DNA of 64,000 nt, from NCBI RefSeq assembly GCF_007655135.1, contig NC_045134.1:20050568-20114567 (forward strand). Reading direction: 5' to 3'. Positions 10,400-21,139 of the stretch are shown in pieces. The DNA is from Punica granatum. Its lineage: Eukaryota > Streptophyta > Magnoliopsida > Myrtales > Lythraceae. The notes below the pieces were generated by a model. That model was not told where the DNA came from. It made no database searches and was given only the letters and a program-made list of their open reading frames with translations. The position numbers were made by a program, and so were the translations under genes. Within the stretch, counting starts at the first letter, position 1. Every line of letters begins with the position of its first letter.

Positions 10400-13300
10400 C
10401 GAAATACTACACACTCGTCACGGCTCTGCTATTTTCACAAATTATGGAAAATAGATGTAAACACTTACTTACACCACTCGCATTATCAAATTAAAAAAAA
10501 AAAGGAAAATCCAACCAAAAAAAAAAAAGAAAAAGAAAGCAGAAAGTGTTCGTATGAATTCCAAGCATGCGGTCATGTTCAAGTTATTTGGTCATTCCGA
10601 GGTGGGTGAGCGTTCAATCCCGCTCTCGTCATGTCACGTATACTTAAGCACTTAGGATGATCACTAAGCAACCGATCACCTAATCGTATTGAATATCACA
10701 GCAGAGCAATAATTTTACTGAAATCAGATTGGAAGATTTCATATTAACATGGATTCTTTTTCTTATTTTGATTCTTTGTAAGAGTACTATATAGCAGATT
10801 CAATGTGAAGAAGGCGTAGTGAACGAGGGAAGCTTAATTGCTAATTGCTGTGACGACATCATAAAGAGAGTCGTTCTATTAATATACGTAATGTATAGAT
10901 TAATTGCTTAGATCAATAAAGAGTTCAAATTATTTGAGATTAGTTCTCCTTTACGAATTTTTTTTGCAATTTCTCTAAATTTTTTATGTATTAATAATTT
11001 GATATGAAATTGTTGGGGATTTGTACTTTAGGGCGGATGGTTTGAAGACGAACGGAATTGAATTTGGAGTCGAAGAAGACAGATTTTGGACATGGTAAAT
11101 GAAGACGATGTCGATCCATTAACTCGGAGTCAAAGAAGATATTAAACACAATCTTCAATGTTGAACAGTTGCTTCGAGGCACAGATCGACGTTTTTCGAA
11201 AGGAGTTGTTTGCCTCCACACTAGTTTGCTAAAGGGTTCGACATGTCTTTTCAAAGATACAACGAAACTTTTGTATGTTCTACGATTAGCAAACTCGTAG
11301 AACATTCTAACTCTCTCACTCTATCCTCGGGAATTGTTTCGAATGATTGACACTTTAAATTTGGACACCAACATCTCTATTTATTTATTTTTAATGGGCA
11401 CAATCGGGGAAAAAGAACGTGTCTTTGGTTTTGAGACGTCTCCTCGAACAAACTTTTATGGTTTAATTAATTAAAAAATAATTCTTTTAGTTAACTATTC
11501 GGTCAAATGCACAACGGTTGCATCAAATATATAACCGCTTGTGCCCCCAATTGAAGTCCCACGGTTTCGCTCCAATTCATTTCAGTTAAAACACACGTTG
11601 ACATATATAATAGTTTCAAACTATATATTTGTAATATATATATATATATATATATATTAGCTTCAAACTGAAATTTCAATTACGCCCACTTAGTACGAGA
11701 ATTACATTAAGTAATTTACTAGTAATACAAGCCTATTGAATTTGCAATCTACTTTATTCATCAGAAATTGGAACCTATCAATGTCATTTTAGTTTCTTAC
11801 GTGTTAAATATACATGAATATATATATATATATATTTCTCTATATGAATAATATGAAAAGATTTTCTAAGCTTTTTAATCGATACTTATGTGCTATTATA
11901 TAAACCCAAAACTCATCCTTTGATCTCAATTTCACATTCCTGAAGTACACTTATCACATAAATTTCCTCCTCATGCAGTGTTTATTTATCATAACGCAAC
12001 ATGATTTTTGCAAACTTTAGATAAAAGAAAAGAGCAGCAAAGAGTTGCGGCAGAGATGGACGGTGGAGCCCAAAGTCGGCCACCATTACTTGGGCGAGGT
12101 CGCCGACTGCCTAAGATGTCCCCCAACGACTTCGATTGGGGGTGGTGGCCATTGTTTGGGCGGCCACTGCCTTGGTCGAGGTTGTCGACAACTTCTGAGA
12201 ATGCCGACGACCTCTTCTAATTTGTCCCAATATTGACAATGATATATTCATATGATAAAATTACACTAAAATGAAAAGGTAAGTTTTAAAAAAGAAAAAA
12301 AAAAGTAAAGTAAGGATAAACTTTCATTCACGTCATGTTCTCATTTGTACATTACATAATTATCAAGCGATACTTATTATCATATCGTTGGAACTTAACA
12401 TAAAATTTTTTATTTATACTCTGACATACGATGATAAATTTCATGGTATTTCATTGTCATTGGCATGATTTAAATTCGTCTTGGTAGAAATAATATTTGA
12501 TTAAGAGTTATTTGTACCCCTATATAAAGTGAAATCTAAATTTGTAGCAAAAATTGGTAAAAACTAAAAAATAAAAAGTTGCGAAGGAAAAAGAAGGCCA
12601 AATATGAAGAGCCAACACATGGCTTCATATGGATTAGGATAGGGACCTGTTTGAATTTGTTGTATAGAAGAAAGATAGATAAATAGATAGATATATAGAT
12701 AGATTGATTGATTGATTGTGTGAAGATTAGTGCAGAAATAGTGAAAATAGTATGTATCTTTCATACATAATTTTATTATATTACTATTTTTATAAATTCC
12801 TCACTGGTATTATAAATTATTGAGCTCATTTTCAATTAAAAAACTCAAACTAATAAGTTATGATATCCAATTTTTTATGAACTCATAAATTTCTAATTAG
12901 TATTTCAATGCGAGACAACAAACTCTCAACAATTCTCGGTAGTACTTATGCTGCTACTTAATAAAGCAGAGTATTAAAATTTTTGAAAAGAACGTGTAGT
13001 ACCGCCCTAAAATTGTGCCATCAATAGTCACTTAAAAATATAATTATTATCATAAAAAATAAAATCCACAATTACAAAGATTCGAGTTGCCAAGAGACAT
13101 GAAAGCTTCACGTATGCACAAGAACTATCTTCTAACATTACTCTATTAGTCGTATATTGCAATAAATATTGAGGGAAAAATTATAAATTAGCTAACATCC
13201 CTCGTCAAATTAGAGTTGCACTGCAAATTAACGTAACAGCATGAAACAAAAACGAGTGAGGTGAACTTGCGAATACTATTAGCCAGCTTACAATATAATA

Positions 13301-13540
13301 CAAGAATATATTATGAGCCAGATAAAATTCAGAATTCAGGTTAGGTTGTGTATATGACTTGAATCAAGTACACAGTGGCAATAAAATGTGTGAATGTGAA
13401 GGAATTAGGAGACAGGTGATTGCATTATATTCAATTTGGAGACGAAGTAGGTGGCTGAATGCCACTAGCTAGCATTTTTAAATCCAGGTTGGAAGTTTAA
13501 GTCAAGATATACATACATATATATATATATATATGTATAT
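10400..13540. other. AT-rich intergenic DNA, no gene recognised
   Basis: Contents include A-runs near 10490-10530, a possible SINE B-box (GTTCAATCCCGC near 10602), an 11-bp perfect inverted repeat at 11275-11305, a GC-rich patch at 12040-12220, (TA)n tracts near 11634-11658 and 11819-11835, and a GATA/GATT microsatellite at about 12671-12720. None of the open frames resembles a known protein. Confidence 0.5.
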
Positions 13541-14066
13541 ATATAAAAGACGTTGGAACTAATTAAGCGGGTAAAGCCTAATTTTGGATTCGGTAAAACG
13601 ATGCCACGTGACCATTGTGGATCTTTTGTATAATGCAAGACCTGATTAATTATCGACCCATATATGTAGTAATTTAATATCGATAATTAGAGGAACAAGA
13701 ACCTCTCATTTTAATAGATATAAAAATAATTATGCCTATCAAGATTGTCGAAGAACAAACTCTCCTGGTGTTGGATTCCTTTCTTATTCTGAAAATATAT
13801 TCAGAACAAGATTAACATAACAATATTTTCTTTCCGGAAAACTTTGTCAACATATTTTCAAATTTTGTTTTTCTTTTAAATTCTGAAATAGCTATTTTTT
13901 TGGGGGAAACAATAGAAGGATCACGTAGAGATATATTTGCTCCAGATTATATTAGGAAATTTCTGATTTCCTCATAATTAGTTCAAATTAGGAAATTGAA
14001 TAATATTTGCAAAGCTTTGAACTCAGTTTCTGGTAAGGAACTTTTGCCCTAAACAATCAGATTCCC

Positions 14067-14076
14067 CTATATACTC
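14067..14076 (+). promoter_or_regulatory. TATA box of first B3 gene
   Basis: CCTATATACTCG lies about 130 bp before the ATG. The same motif in the same setting precedes the second B3 gene (about 20061-20070) and the truncated fourth copy (about 30806-30816). All three share several hundred bases of near-identical upstream DNA. Confidence 0.55.
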
Positions 14077-14202
14077 GTGGGGTATCTCTCGATCTATATA
14101 TATCCATGTCTGTGTCCAGTATAGAGCATATCTTCTCCTCCTAAATATTTATGTCTTTTCTATCTTAAATCAACTCTCCTCACGTTCTCCGTGAAGTCGA
14201 CG

Positions 14203-15183
14203 ATGAAGAAGCTGTTGGTGGCCGAGGAAGACGAAGGTCGAGTGATCAGTCAAGATGAAGAAGGCTGTCGACCCATTGTAAAGAAGAAGCGTATGCAATT
14301 CTCTGCTTCGGAGATGGAGGAATGGGAGAAACCTCTGTCGTCCGAAGATTTTACTGAGGAAGATACTGACGGTTGGATCAAGTGTGACTTCTTATTTTGC
14401 ACAGTGAAACGTTACAAGAAGCGAGAACGGCTAATGAGAGAGAAGAGGTTGAAACAGAGTACCCTGTCCCGCCCGATCGACGTCTACTCCAAGACTGATG
14501 CTGCTGCTAATGAGAAGCAGGAAAATTCGAAGGGAGGGCCAAAATCGAAACAATCTAGGGGATGCGTCAGAGAGAAGAAAAAGGCCAGCGACGTCTTTGA
14601 GATGAAATCAGTACGACTGATCGACGAAGAACGCCAGGAGCCTACACAAACCATGATAAAGAGGCCGAGGAAGGCTGCTGTCGGGACGCCCGAGCCAGAC
14701 AGGGAGATCCCTCAGGACATCAAGAACAAGATTATTGAGGGCCTGGGAGGGATGCTTCTCAGGAACAGCATCGAGGGCAGTGGAGGAACTGACATTCTAC
14801 TTGTCTGCGAGAAGTATCTGACTGCGAGCGACGTCAAGAAAGAAGAAAGCCGTCTCTTGATGCCCGAGTCGGTGATCAAATCGTCCTCGTTCCTGAATGA
14901 TCAAGAGCGGGAATTACTCAAGACCCGTGTCGGGAACACGAACAAGATGAGAGAGATTCCGGTCAAACTGCTAGAGCCCACCCTCACGAGTTGTGATCTG
15001 GGACTGAGGAGGTGGGAGATGAGGAAGAACGGGGGCAAGTCCTCCACGGTCTCGTACGTGCTTGCTCGCGGGTGGAATGGAGTGGTGGCGCGGAATGATC
15101 TCAAGAAGGGCGATCTAGTTCAAGTGTGGTCATTTCGGGTCGGGCTGGAACTTGGTCTCGCTATGATCGCAAAGCATAATTGA
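14203..15183 (+). CDS. B3 (DUF313-type) DNA-binding protein, chimeric
   Basis: A single-exon gene of 326 codons. I start it at the ATG at 14203; the frame is open four codons further upstream but has no earlier ATG. The N-terminal part is charged and low in complexity, with a basic KRPRK nuclear-signal candidate at residues 153-157. A B3 domain of the DUF313/REM-like plant class spans about residues 199-322, with VCEKYLTASDVKKEESRLLM, EIPVKLLEPTL, LRRWEM, and the closing WNGVVARNDLKKGDLVQVWSF. Such proteins are nuclear and presumed to bind DNA; the target is unknown. Residues 1-183 match the gene at 20198 (about 91%), while residues 187-326 match the gene at 26008 with two differences. The junction is near 14752-14760. 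The promoter is of the 20198 type and the 3' flank of the 26008 type. Confidence 0.85.
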   Translation: MKKLLVAEEDEGRVISQDEEGCRPIVKKKRMQFSASEMEEWEKPLSSEDFTEEDTDGWIKCDFLFCTVKRYKKRERLMREKRLKQSTLSRPIDVYSKTDAAANEKQENSKGGPKSKQSRGCVREKKKASDVFEMKSVRLIDEERQEPTQTMIKRPRKAAVGTPEPDREIPQDIKNKIIEGLGGMLLRNSIEGSGGTDILLVCEKYLTASDVKKEESRLLMPESVIKSSSFLNDQERELLKTRVGNTNKMREIPVKLLEPTLTSCDLGLRRWEMRKNGGKSSTVSYVLARGWNGVVARNDLKKGDLVQVWSFRVGLELGLAMIAKHN

Positions 15184-16410
15184 GGGAGAATAGATCAGAT
15201 CACGTATGATCGATCATTGTCAGTCGGCCACTAATTTGCATGCGGATCTAGAGCTGAAGGATCAATTGATTAGGGTTTCAGGTTAAATCTTTAATTTGTC
15301 GTGTCTTTTGGCTCCTAAGTTCTTGAATGGCGGCTTCTTACTTAGTTCGAATTCATGTGGTGACGAGAGAAAGACTCTGACGTCCACCGATTACACAATA
15401 TAAAGATCGATTTCTTTTAGTTTAATGGATGCTATCGTTGATATTTCTCCTACTTTGTTTGCAACTTTTGTTTGATTAATATTTCCGTTGATCAATCTTT
15501 TATCTCCCCTTTTGCATATATATATATATATATGTATGCGAGTTGCAATTTTGGGTCGGTTTCTAATTAAACGGGATCTCCATACGCACTTAATTATGTT
15601 ATTTTGGCACCAAATTAGAACCCCGAGTTAGTAATGAGATGCAGTTCGTGCAGAAGGACCTTGTTTTCAGTAGAGGATCGAGTCGCCGGTGCAGTATGGC
15701 GTGTTGATTTTCGTAGCTACTGGGTTGGACGCGGTTGCTTGTTGGGGACCGTTGTCGTCAAATTCAAAAACTATCGAGTTAACGGCTAGTATAAGCAGAA
15801 AAACGAAAAAGGGCCCAATTCAGCCGGTCCAAGCCCTGGACCGACCCGACCCATAGTGAATCGGGTTGACCACTATCAGTAGAAGGCGCGAGCTTTCAAT
15901 TCTTTCTCCCAATCTCTTTCTCCAATTCAATTCTTCGAAATTTGTTAATTTCATTGAACAGGCGATTGCCTCTTTGATCATTGAACATCGATTAGTTTAG
16001 TTGCGTGGAATGATGGGGAACATTGCCCCTCTTGATTTTGTGGGTATTTCATATGTTTGATGGATGGTGGATTTTGATCAATTGGACATCGATTGTTTCT
16101 GGGTTTTCCTGCGATATCGATTATTTCTGGGTTTTCTTTGAGAACTCGCAACGATATCGTATTAATGTATTCTGATCGAATGGTTTCTTCAAATGCAGCT
16201 TAAATGTTCTCTTGTCCTGCGATATCGATTATTTTTATCACACGGATTTTGGTTGATTGGGCATCGATCAATCCGGCACCGATTATTTCTGGGCTTTCCC
16301 GCTATATCGATTATTTCATCACACGGATTTTGATCAATCGGGCATCGATTATTTCTGGGTTTTCCTGCGATATCGATTGAATCTGGTGCAAAGTTGATAG
16401 CTTACTTTGA
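15184..16410. other. 3' flank shared with 26881-27988; no gene
   Basis: This is B3-gene downstream DNA followed by a block (about 15600-15800) that recurs at 27180-27360 and, inverted, near 38470-38590 and 42540-42690. From about 16040 to 16400 a loose minisatellite repeats TTTCTGGGTTTTCCTGCGAT and ATCGATTATTTC. A (TA)n tract lies at about 15515-15533. Confidence 0.6.
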
Positions 16411-18745
16411 GAACTCGCAACGATCTGTTAATCTCGATCCCCTCCCTGAAACTGATGATAGTGAGTGAAAGTTAGGTGGATGAACTGATGAAAAATTTAC
16501 CGGATGATTGCTGGAAGTGGGCAAAGTGGCTCGTGTGATTTTGTGATGGAAATTTTTGAAGCTTGGAAGGTGCCGCAAATTTTCGAGCTCTGCAAATCAG
16601 TTTTAGCAAATCTGTAGCTAAGTTTGCTTAGGGAAGGTTCCCTTTGGTCGTTTTAGCCTACTTCACTTGTAAGTCAGAACATAGACATCTTTATGTGTCC
16701 TGCGTTGAGATTTCAGTGGCAAGGGGAACATTTCTCCTTATGGGCGTGTTGCAGCAATGTCTACTCTGACCATGAATTTGTGCCATAAGTTTTTATTTCA
16801 TTTTCTTTTTAATTTCTTATGATGTGGCGAAATTATTATAATGCATATTACAGTTATACTATGGGAAAAAATGAAGACCAGGGAGAATCATGGTACAGTC
16901 ATGTAACTGCAGCCACTGTTGCTCCCGATTACCGGAGGCAACAAGTAGCCAAGAAACTAAAGAATCCGCTTGAAGACATTATTTAGTGACAAAATGTAAG
17001 AGCTATGAACTTAATGTTGAACTATCCTAGATTCATCTGTGACCTCTATATCATTAGAGAACTTATATGATTTATCTCCTGCTTGCTTGTAATTTTTTTT
17101 TTCTTTCTTTTTCCTTTTTGGTGTGTACCCTTACTTGTATTTTACCTGGAGGGAGAGGAACTTGGTGGTTCATACTGGTGAGAGGCCTTCCGTAGATAGG
17201 ATTTGGCATCGATAAGATGCTCTATAAGATGCAGGATAATGGGAATCACCAGAGGAAACTGTTATCTGATTGGGGCATATGTCGGTCTCAACAGTTTTCC
17301 TAATGCATTTCATCGTGGAAAGCAAGTGAAAAGTCTTCTGAGCAAACAGTTTTACTAGTTAGGTTCTGTAGAAAGAGTCAAAGATTATCTTGTAATGGCA
17401 GCTTATTATTGTATAACCTTATAGTACTCCTGGCTTCTTCCGCTTGAATTTCAGCTTTTTAAATGTGTCATAAGTAACACATCTAACAATGATCAGCAAA
17501 CATGGGAGCTAATCTGGATTATGGATTGCCTTCTGAAGGTGAAAAACTTCTTTTGAAAGGTATGTTAAAACATTCTTCCTACTTTTTCGAATTTAGCAAG
17601 AAGGAAAATTCCCGTTGCCGATAGATATCAGTTTTGTGGAGAGGAAGAACTGCAGAGCATGCCTTGTTGTTATGCGAGTTGGGGAGATGAATAGTGTTTG
17701 CTGTTATGGGGACTAGGATTGAAAGAGAGAAGATCAGTAGACTCATTATTTGGATAAACGAAATGGTGGATGAATGCAAAATGAAAGGGTCTTGACAGAA
17801 TTGATCTCACAAGAAAACTGTCCTTCACACTATGGCTTTTGTGGAAGGAGAAGTGTGCTGCTGTGCGTGAGGCAAGGAATCCAATGCCTAATACCTGTTT
17901 TTCAGAGGCTCGACAGGGATATTAAAGGATTTGAAAGATAAGCAAACTGAAGGAAAGAAGGCCGATCCGTCGGCACATTGACACAAGGCAGGACCTCCTG
18001 AGAAGCTGCAGAGACCGGCGGCAGGGTTCCTGAAATTGAATTGTGATGCAGCTCTTGATATGCAAGTTTTTTTGAAGCTGGAATTGGTGTTGTAGCCAGG
18101 AACTCTTCTTCGGGGGACCTTGCGGGAGGCTATTGCAGAAGGACCTTGTGCTGCTGTTGGAGGCCGTGGCCACTTTCGATTAGAGAAATGGAACCAAAAG
18201 TTCTATTCAAATTGGCTAGCAGGAGAAATGGACCCATCCTGGCAGATCAGGCGAACTGCCGCCGAGATTAGAGAAAGCAGGATGTTCTTCTCCCATCTAC
18301 ATATGAGTCTGATCAAGAAAAGTGGTAACGAAAGGCAGATTGGATTTCCAATCAGTCCAGGAAGGGAATGAGTGAAGAAAAATTGGGCTTCTATTCCCCA
18401 TTTCCTTTTCCAGTAACTTTAATTTTAATAAAATGAGGTTTCCTTTGGCCGAAAAGAAAACAATGGGAAGCAACTCTGTTCATTTTTCTCTTATTTACTA
18501 ATATACTAATTTGCTTATGGGGTTACTTCTTTGTTAGTCCCGCAGCTTGGTTATGTAATCTACAGACGAGTGCAACGCTATTATTCCGGGGAAGAAGATG
18601 CATTAGGTAAGAGGAATACCCTTCAAATCTCAACATGTTCTTCATTTTCAGATATGTGAAAAGCGGTATCTCGGAATGTTGAGAAGAAATCTTTTTTCAA
18701 TCCCTCAAACGCTCATTTACTCGTGACGAGTTGGAGTATGATCAG
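16411..18745 (+). pseudogene. Broken copy A of NAA20, with introns
   Basis: Pieces of the minus-strand NAA20 gene appear here in order with intron sequence, so this was a DNA-level duplication, not a retrocopy. An exon 1 tail lies at 16411-16455. Exon 2 is deleted (the equivalent of 28030-28757 in copy B is missing). Exon 3 is at 16854-16995, exon 5 at 18546-18606 (61 bp, as in the parent) and exon 6 at 18652-18745. Exon 3 has a 4-bp insertion near its end that creates TAG and TGA, and the stop codon of exon 6 has become CAG. A LINE tail sits between exons 3 and 5. The copy cannot encode an acetyltransferase. Confidence 0.85.
17490..18465 (+). mobile_element. 3' end of an L1-type LINE
   Basis: Coding remnants include a zf-RVT-like knuckle near 17620-17700 (YQFCGEEE..AEHALLLCELG when read with small corrections) and an RNase H-like start near 18000-18060 (PPEKLQRPAAGFLKLNCDAA), typical of plant non-LTR retrotransposon C-termini. 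The block ends at AATGAGGTTTCCTTTGGCCG followed by an A-rich tail at about 18430-18465, the usual plant LINE terminus. Stops and frameshifts are frequent. A shortened copy occurs at 29725-30195. Confidence 0.7.
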
Positions 18746-19850
18746 ATACGGTTTCACTCCCCTTCTAAAAATCTTTTTCTTTAGCAAAGATGGTAGCGAT
18801 CTAATTCCTTTGTTTGGGCCTACAAAGAGCTATTTTAGGACTTGCAATGTTCGGTGTACAAGCTGGACGTGATTGTGTTGGGTCTGAGCAAATGTTCATA
18901 TCGTATCTCGCAAATCCATTCCATTTTCGTCGATCCTCATCATTCGTGCTCTGTTTATTATCTAGGGGGACTTAACATGCGCTGTTCCGCATAAAATCCT
19001 GATGTGATTTCTTGTGAACATATATATGTATCCAATGAGGTACATTGAACGTGCATATATATATGTATCCAATGAGGTACCATTAATCTTTTCATAGGAG
19101 AAACTAAGCCGAAGAAAAGTACTCATGCGAATAGCACCACGGAGCGTCCAGTCATTTAACCGGTCCTCAATGGCCAGTCACTATGTGATTTGCACCAGAT
19201 GCAATCAAGCCGGTGGTATCGGCATTATTCGTCTATTTCCTTGCACTGAATTGTGATTAAGCGTATCCTCTCATTATAGGACATGATTCAGAAACGGAGA
19301 ACATGACTCCCAACAACACAAGGACGAACAGAAAGGGGAAAGCCTTTTTTGGACATGCAGAATGGGTAAAGCCGTTTAAGTCACGATATACATATAAAAG
19401 ACGTTAGAATTGATTAAGCGGTAAAACAATGCCACATGACCATTGTGGATCTTTTGTATAATACAAGACCTGATTAATTATCGACCTATATAGGCAGTAA
19501 TTTAAAGAACATGACTTAGGAGATGGTAATAATATGGATAATTAGAGGAACAGGAACCTCTTATTTTAATAGATGTAAAAATAATTATGCCTATCAAGAT
19601 TATGGAAGAACAAAACCTCCTGGTGTTGGATTCCTTCTAGCACCATAAGATATGCCGCAGTTGATATCTTTACAAATACGCAAAAGGAAAAAAAAATCAC
19701 GTACGGCTATTATGTTCTATAGTCAATATAATTTTCTCGGTGAGGTTAACTTATAGGTGTGTTCTTACCTTACTGAGTAATACTGCTTTCTCTCAACGGG
19801 TCCTTCCGGGGAGATCTCGATATTTCTTTCCGGAAAATATTGTCAACATA
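18746..19850. other. Spacer between broken NAA20 copy A and the second B3 gene
   Basis: No gene is recognised. A 35-bp direct repeat (ATATATATGTATCCAATGAGGTAC) occurs at about 19020-19081. The segment 19318-19390 recurs at 30200-30270. The stretch around 19125-19160 (CACGGAGCGTCCAGTCATTTAACCGG) recurs inverted near 40195-40235. From 19385 the sequence follows the upstream region of the first B3 gene. Confidence 0.55.
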
Positions 19851-20197
19851 TTTTCAAAGTTTGTTTTTCTTTTAAATTCTGAAATAGCTATTTTTTTGGG
19901 TGAACAATAGAAGGATCACGTAGAGATATATTTGCTCCATATTATATTAGGAAATTTCTGATTTCCTCATAATTAGTTCAAATTAGGAAATTGAATAATA
20001 TTTGCAAAGCTTTGAACTCAGTTTCTGGTAAGGAATTTTTGCCCTAAACAATCAGATTCCCCTATATACTCGTGGGGTATCTCTCGATCTATATATACCC
20101 ATGTCTGTGTCCAGTATAGAGCATATCTTCACCTCCTAAATATTTCTGTCATTTCTATCTGAAATCAACTCTCCTCACGTTCTCCGTGAAGTCGACG

Positions 20198-21139
20198 ATG
20201 AAGAAGCTGTTGGTGGCCGAGGAAGGCGAAGGTCGAGTGATCAGTCAAGATGAAGAAGGCTGTCGACCCATTGTCAAGATGAAGCGTATGCAATTGTCTG
20301 CTTCGGAGATGGAGGAATGGCAGAAACCTCTGTCGTCCGAAGATTTTGCTGAGGAAGATACTGAGGGTTGGATCAAGTGTGACTTCTTATTTTGCACAAT
20401 GAAACGTTACAAGATGCGAGAACGGCTAATGAGAGAGAAGAGGTTGAAACAGAATACCCTGTCCCACCCAATCGACGTCTACTCCAGGACTGATGCTGCT
20501 GCTAATGAGAAGCAGGAAAATTCGAAGGGTGGGCCAAAATCGAAACAATCTAGGGGATGCGTCAGAGCGAAGAAAAAGGCCAGCGACGTCTTTGAGATGC
20601 AATCAGTACGACTGATCGACGAAGAACGCCAGGAGCCTACACAAACCATGATAAAGAGGCCAAGGAAGGCAGCTGTCAGGCCGCCCGAGCCAGACAGGGA
20701 GATCCCTCAGGACGTCAAGAACAAGATTATTGAGGGCCTGGGAGGGAGCGAGATTCTCTTTGTGTGCGAGAAGCATCTCACCAAGAGCGATTGTGACCGG
20801 AATGAACACCGTCTCATGATGACCGAGAAAATGATCAGCTGGTTGCCCTCGTTCTTGAGTGATGACGAGAAAGAATTCCTCAAGATTCGTGGTGAGAAGA
20901 ATAAATTGAACGAGATACCAGTCGAGATGCTGGAGCCCACGCTCAACACTTGCAGACTGGCACTTAGGAGGTGGGAGATGAAGAAGCCTGGGAAGTCCTC
21001 CTCCGTCGCGTTCGTGCTCGCAGACGGGTGGAATGATGTGGTGGCGCGGAATGGCCTCAACGTGGGGGATCATGTCGAGGTGTGGTCGTTTCGGCGCCTG
21101 TCGCAGCTCTGTCTTGCTCTGATCACAACGCGTAATTAA
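20198..21139 (+). CDS. B3 (DUF313-type) DNA-binding protein
   Basis: A single-exon gene of 313 codons from the ATG at 20198 to TAA at 21137-21139. The N-terminus is charged, KRPRK lies near residue 155, and the B3 domain covers about residues 185-310 (ILFVCEKHLTKSDCDRNEHR, EIPVEMLEPTLNTCRLALRR, WNDVVARNGLNVGDHVEVWS). Its first 183 residues and its promoter closely match the gene at 14203, but its B3 half is clearly different. Its B3 half instead matches the truncated copy at 30825-31021. It is intact, with TATA at about 20061-20070. The expected location is the nucleus and the role is presumed DNA binding; the target cannot be read from the sequence. Confidence 0.85.
   Translation: MKKLLVAEEGEGRVISQDEEGCRPIVKMKRMQLSASEMEEWQKPLSSEDFAEEDTEGWIKCDFLFCTMKRYKMRERLMREKRLKQNTLSHPIDVYSRTDAAANEKQENSKGGPKSKQSRGCVRAKKKASDVFEMQSVRLIDEERQEPTQTMIKRPRKAAVRPPEPDREIPQDVKNKIIEGLGGSEILFVCEKHLTKSDCDRNEHRLMMTEKMISWLPSFLSDDEKEFLKIRGEKNKLNEIPVEMLEPTLNTCRLALRRWEMKKPGKSSSVAFVLADGWNDVVARNGLNVGDHVEVWSFRRLSQLCLALITTRN

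Larger units (their letters stand above)
7345..10400 (+). mobile_element. Tat/Ogre-like LTR or leader, right inverted arm
   Basis: This is the plus-orientation partner of the left arm. It begins near a TGTGCGCACC sequence (7349) followed within about 100 bp by GAGAAGGAGTCGCCACTT, and may end near GGTGCTGACA at about 10400. If both ends are right it would be a roughly 3-kb LTR, a size known for Ogre elements. It carries two tandem arrays (8860-9400) and a GC-rich block (9590-10260). No reverse transcriptase or gag is recognised, so this may be a solo LTR. The boundaries are inferred. Confidence 0.45.
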
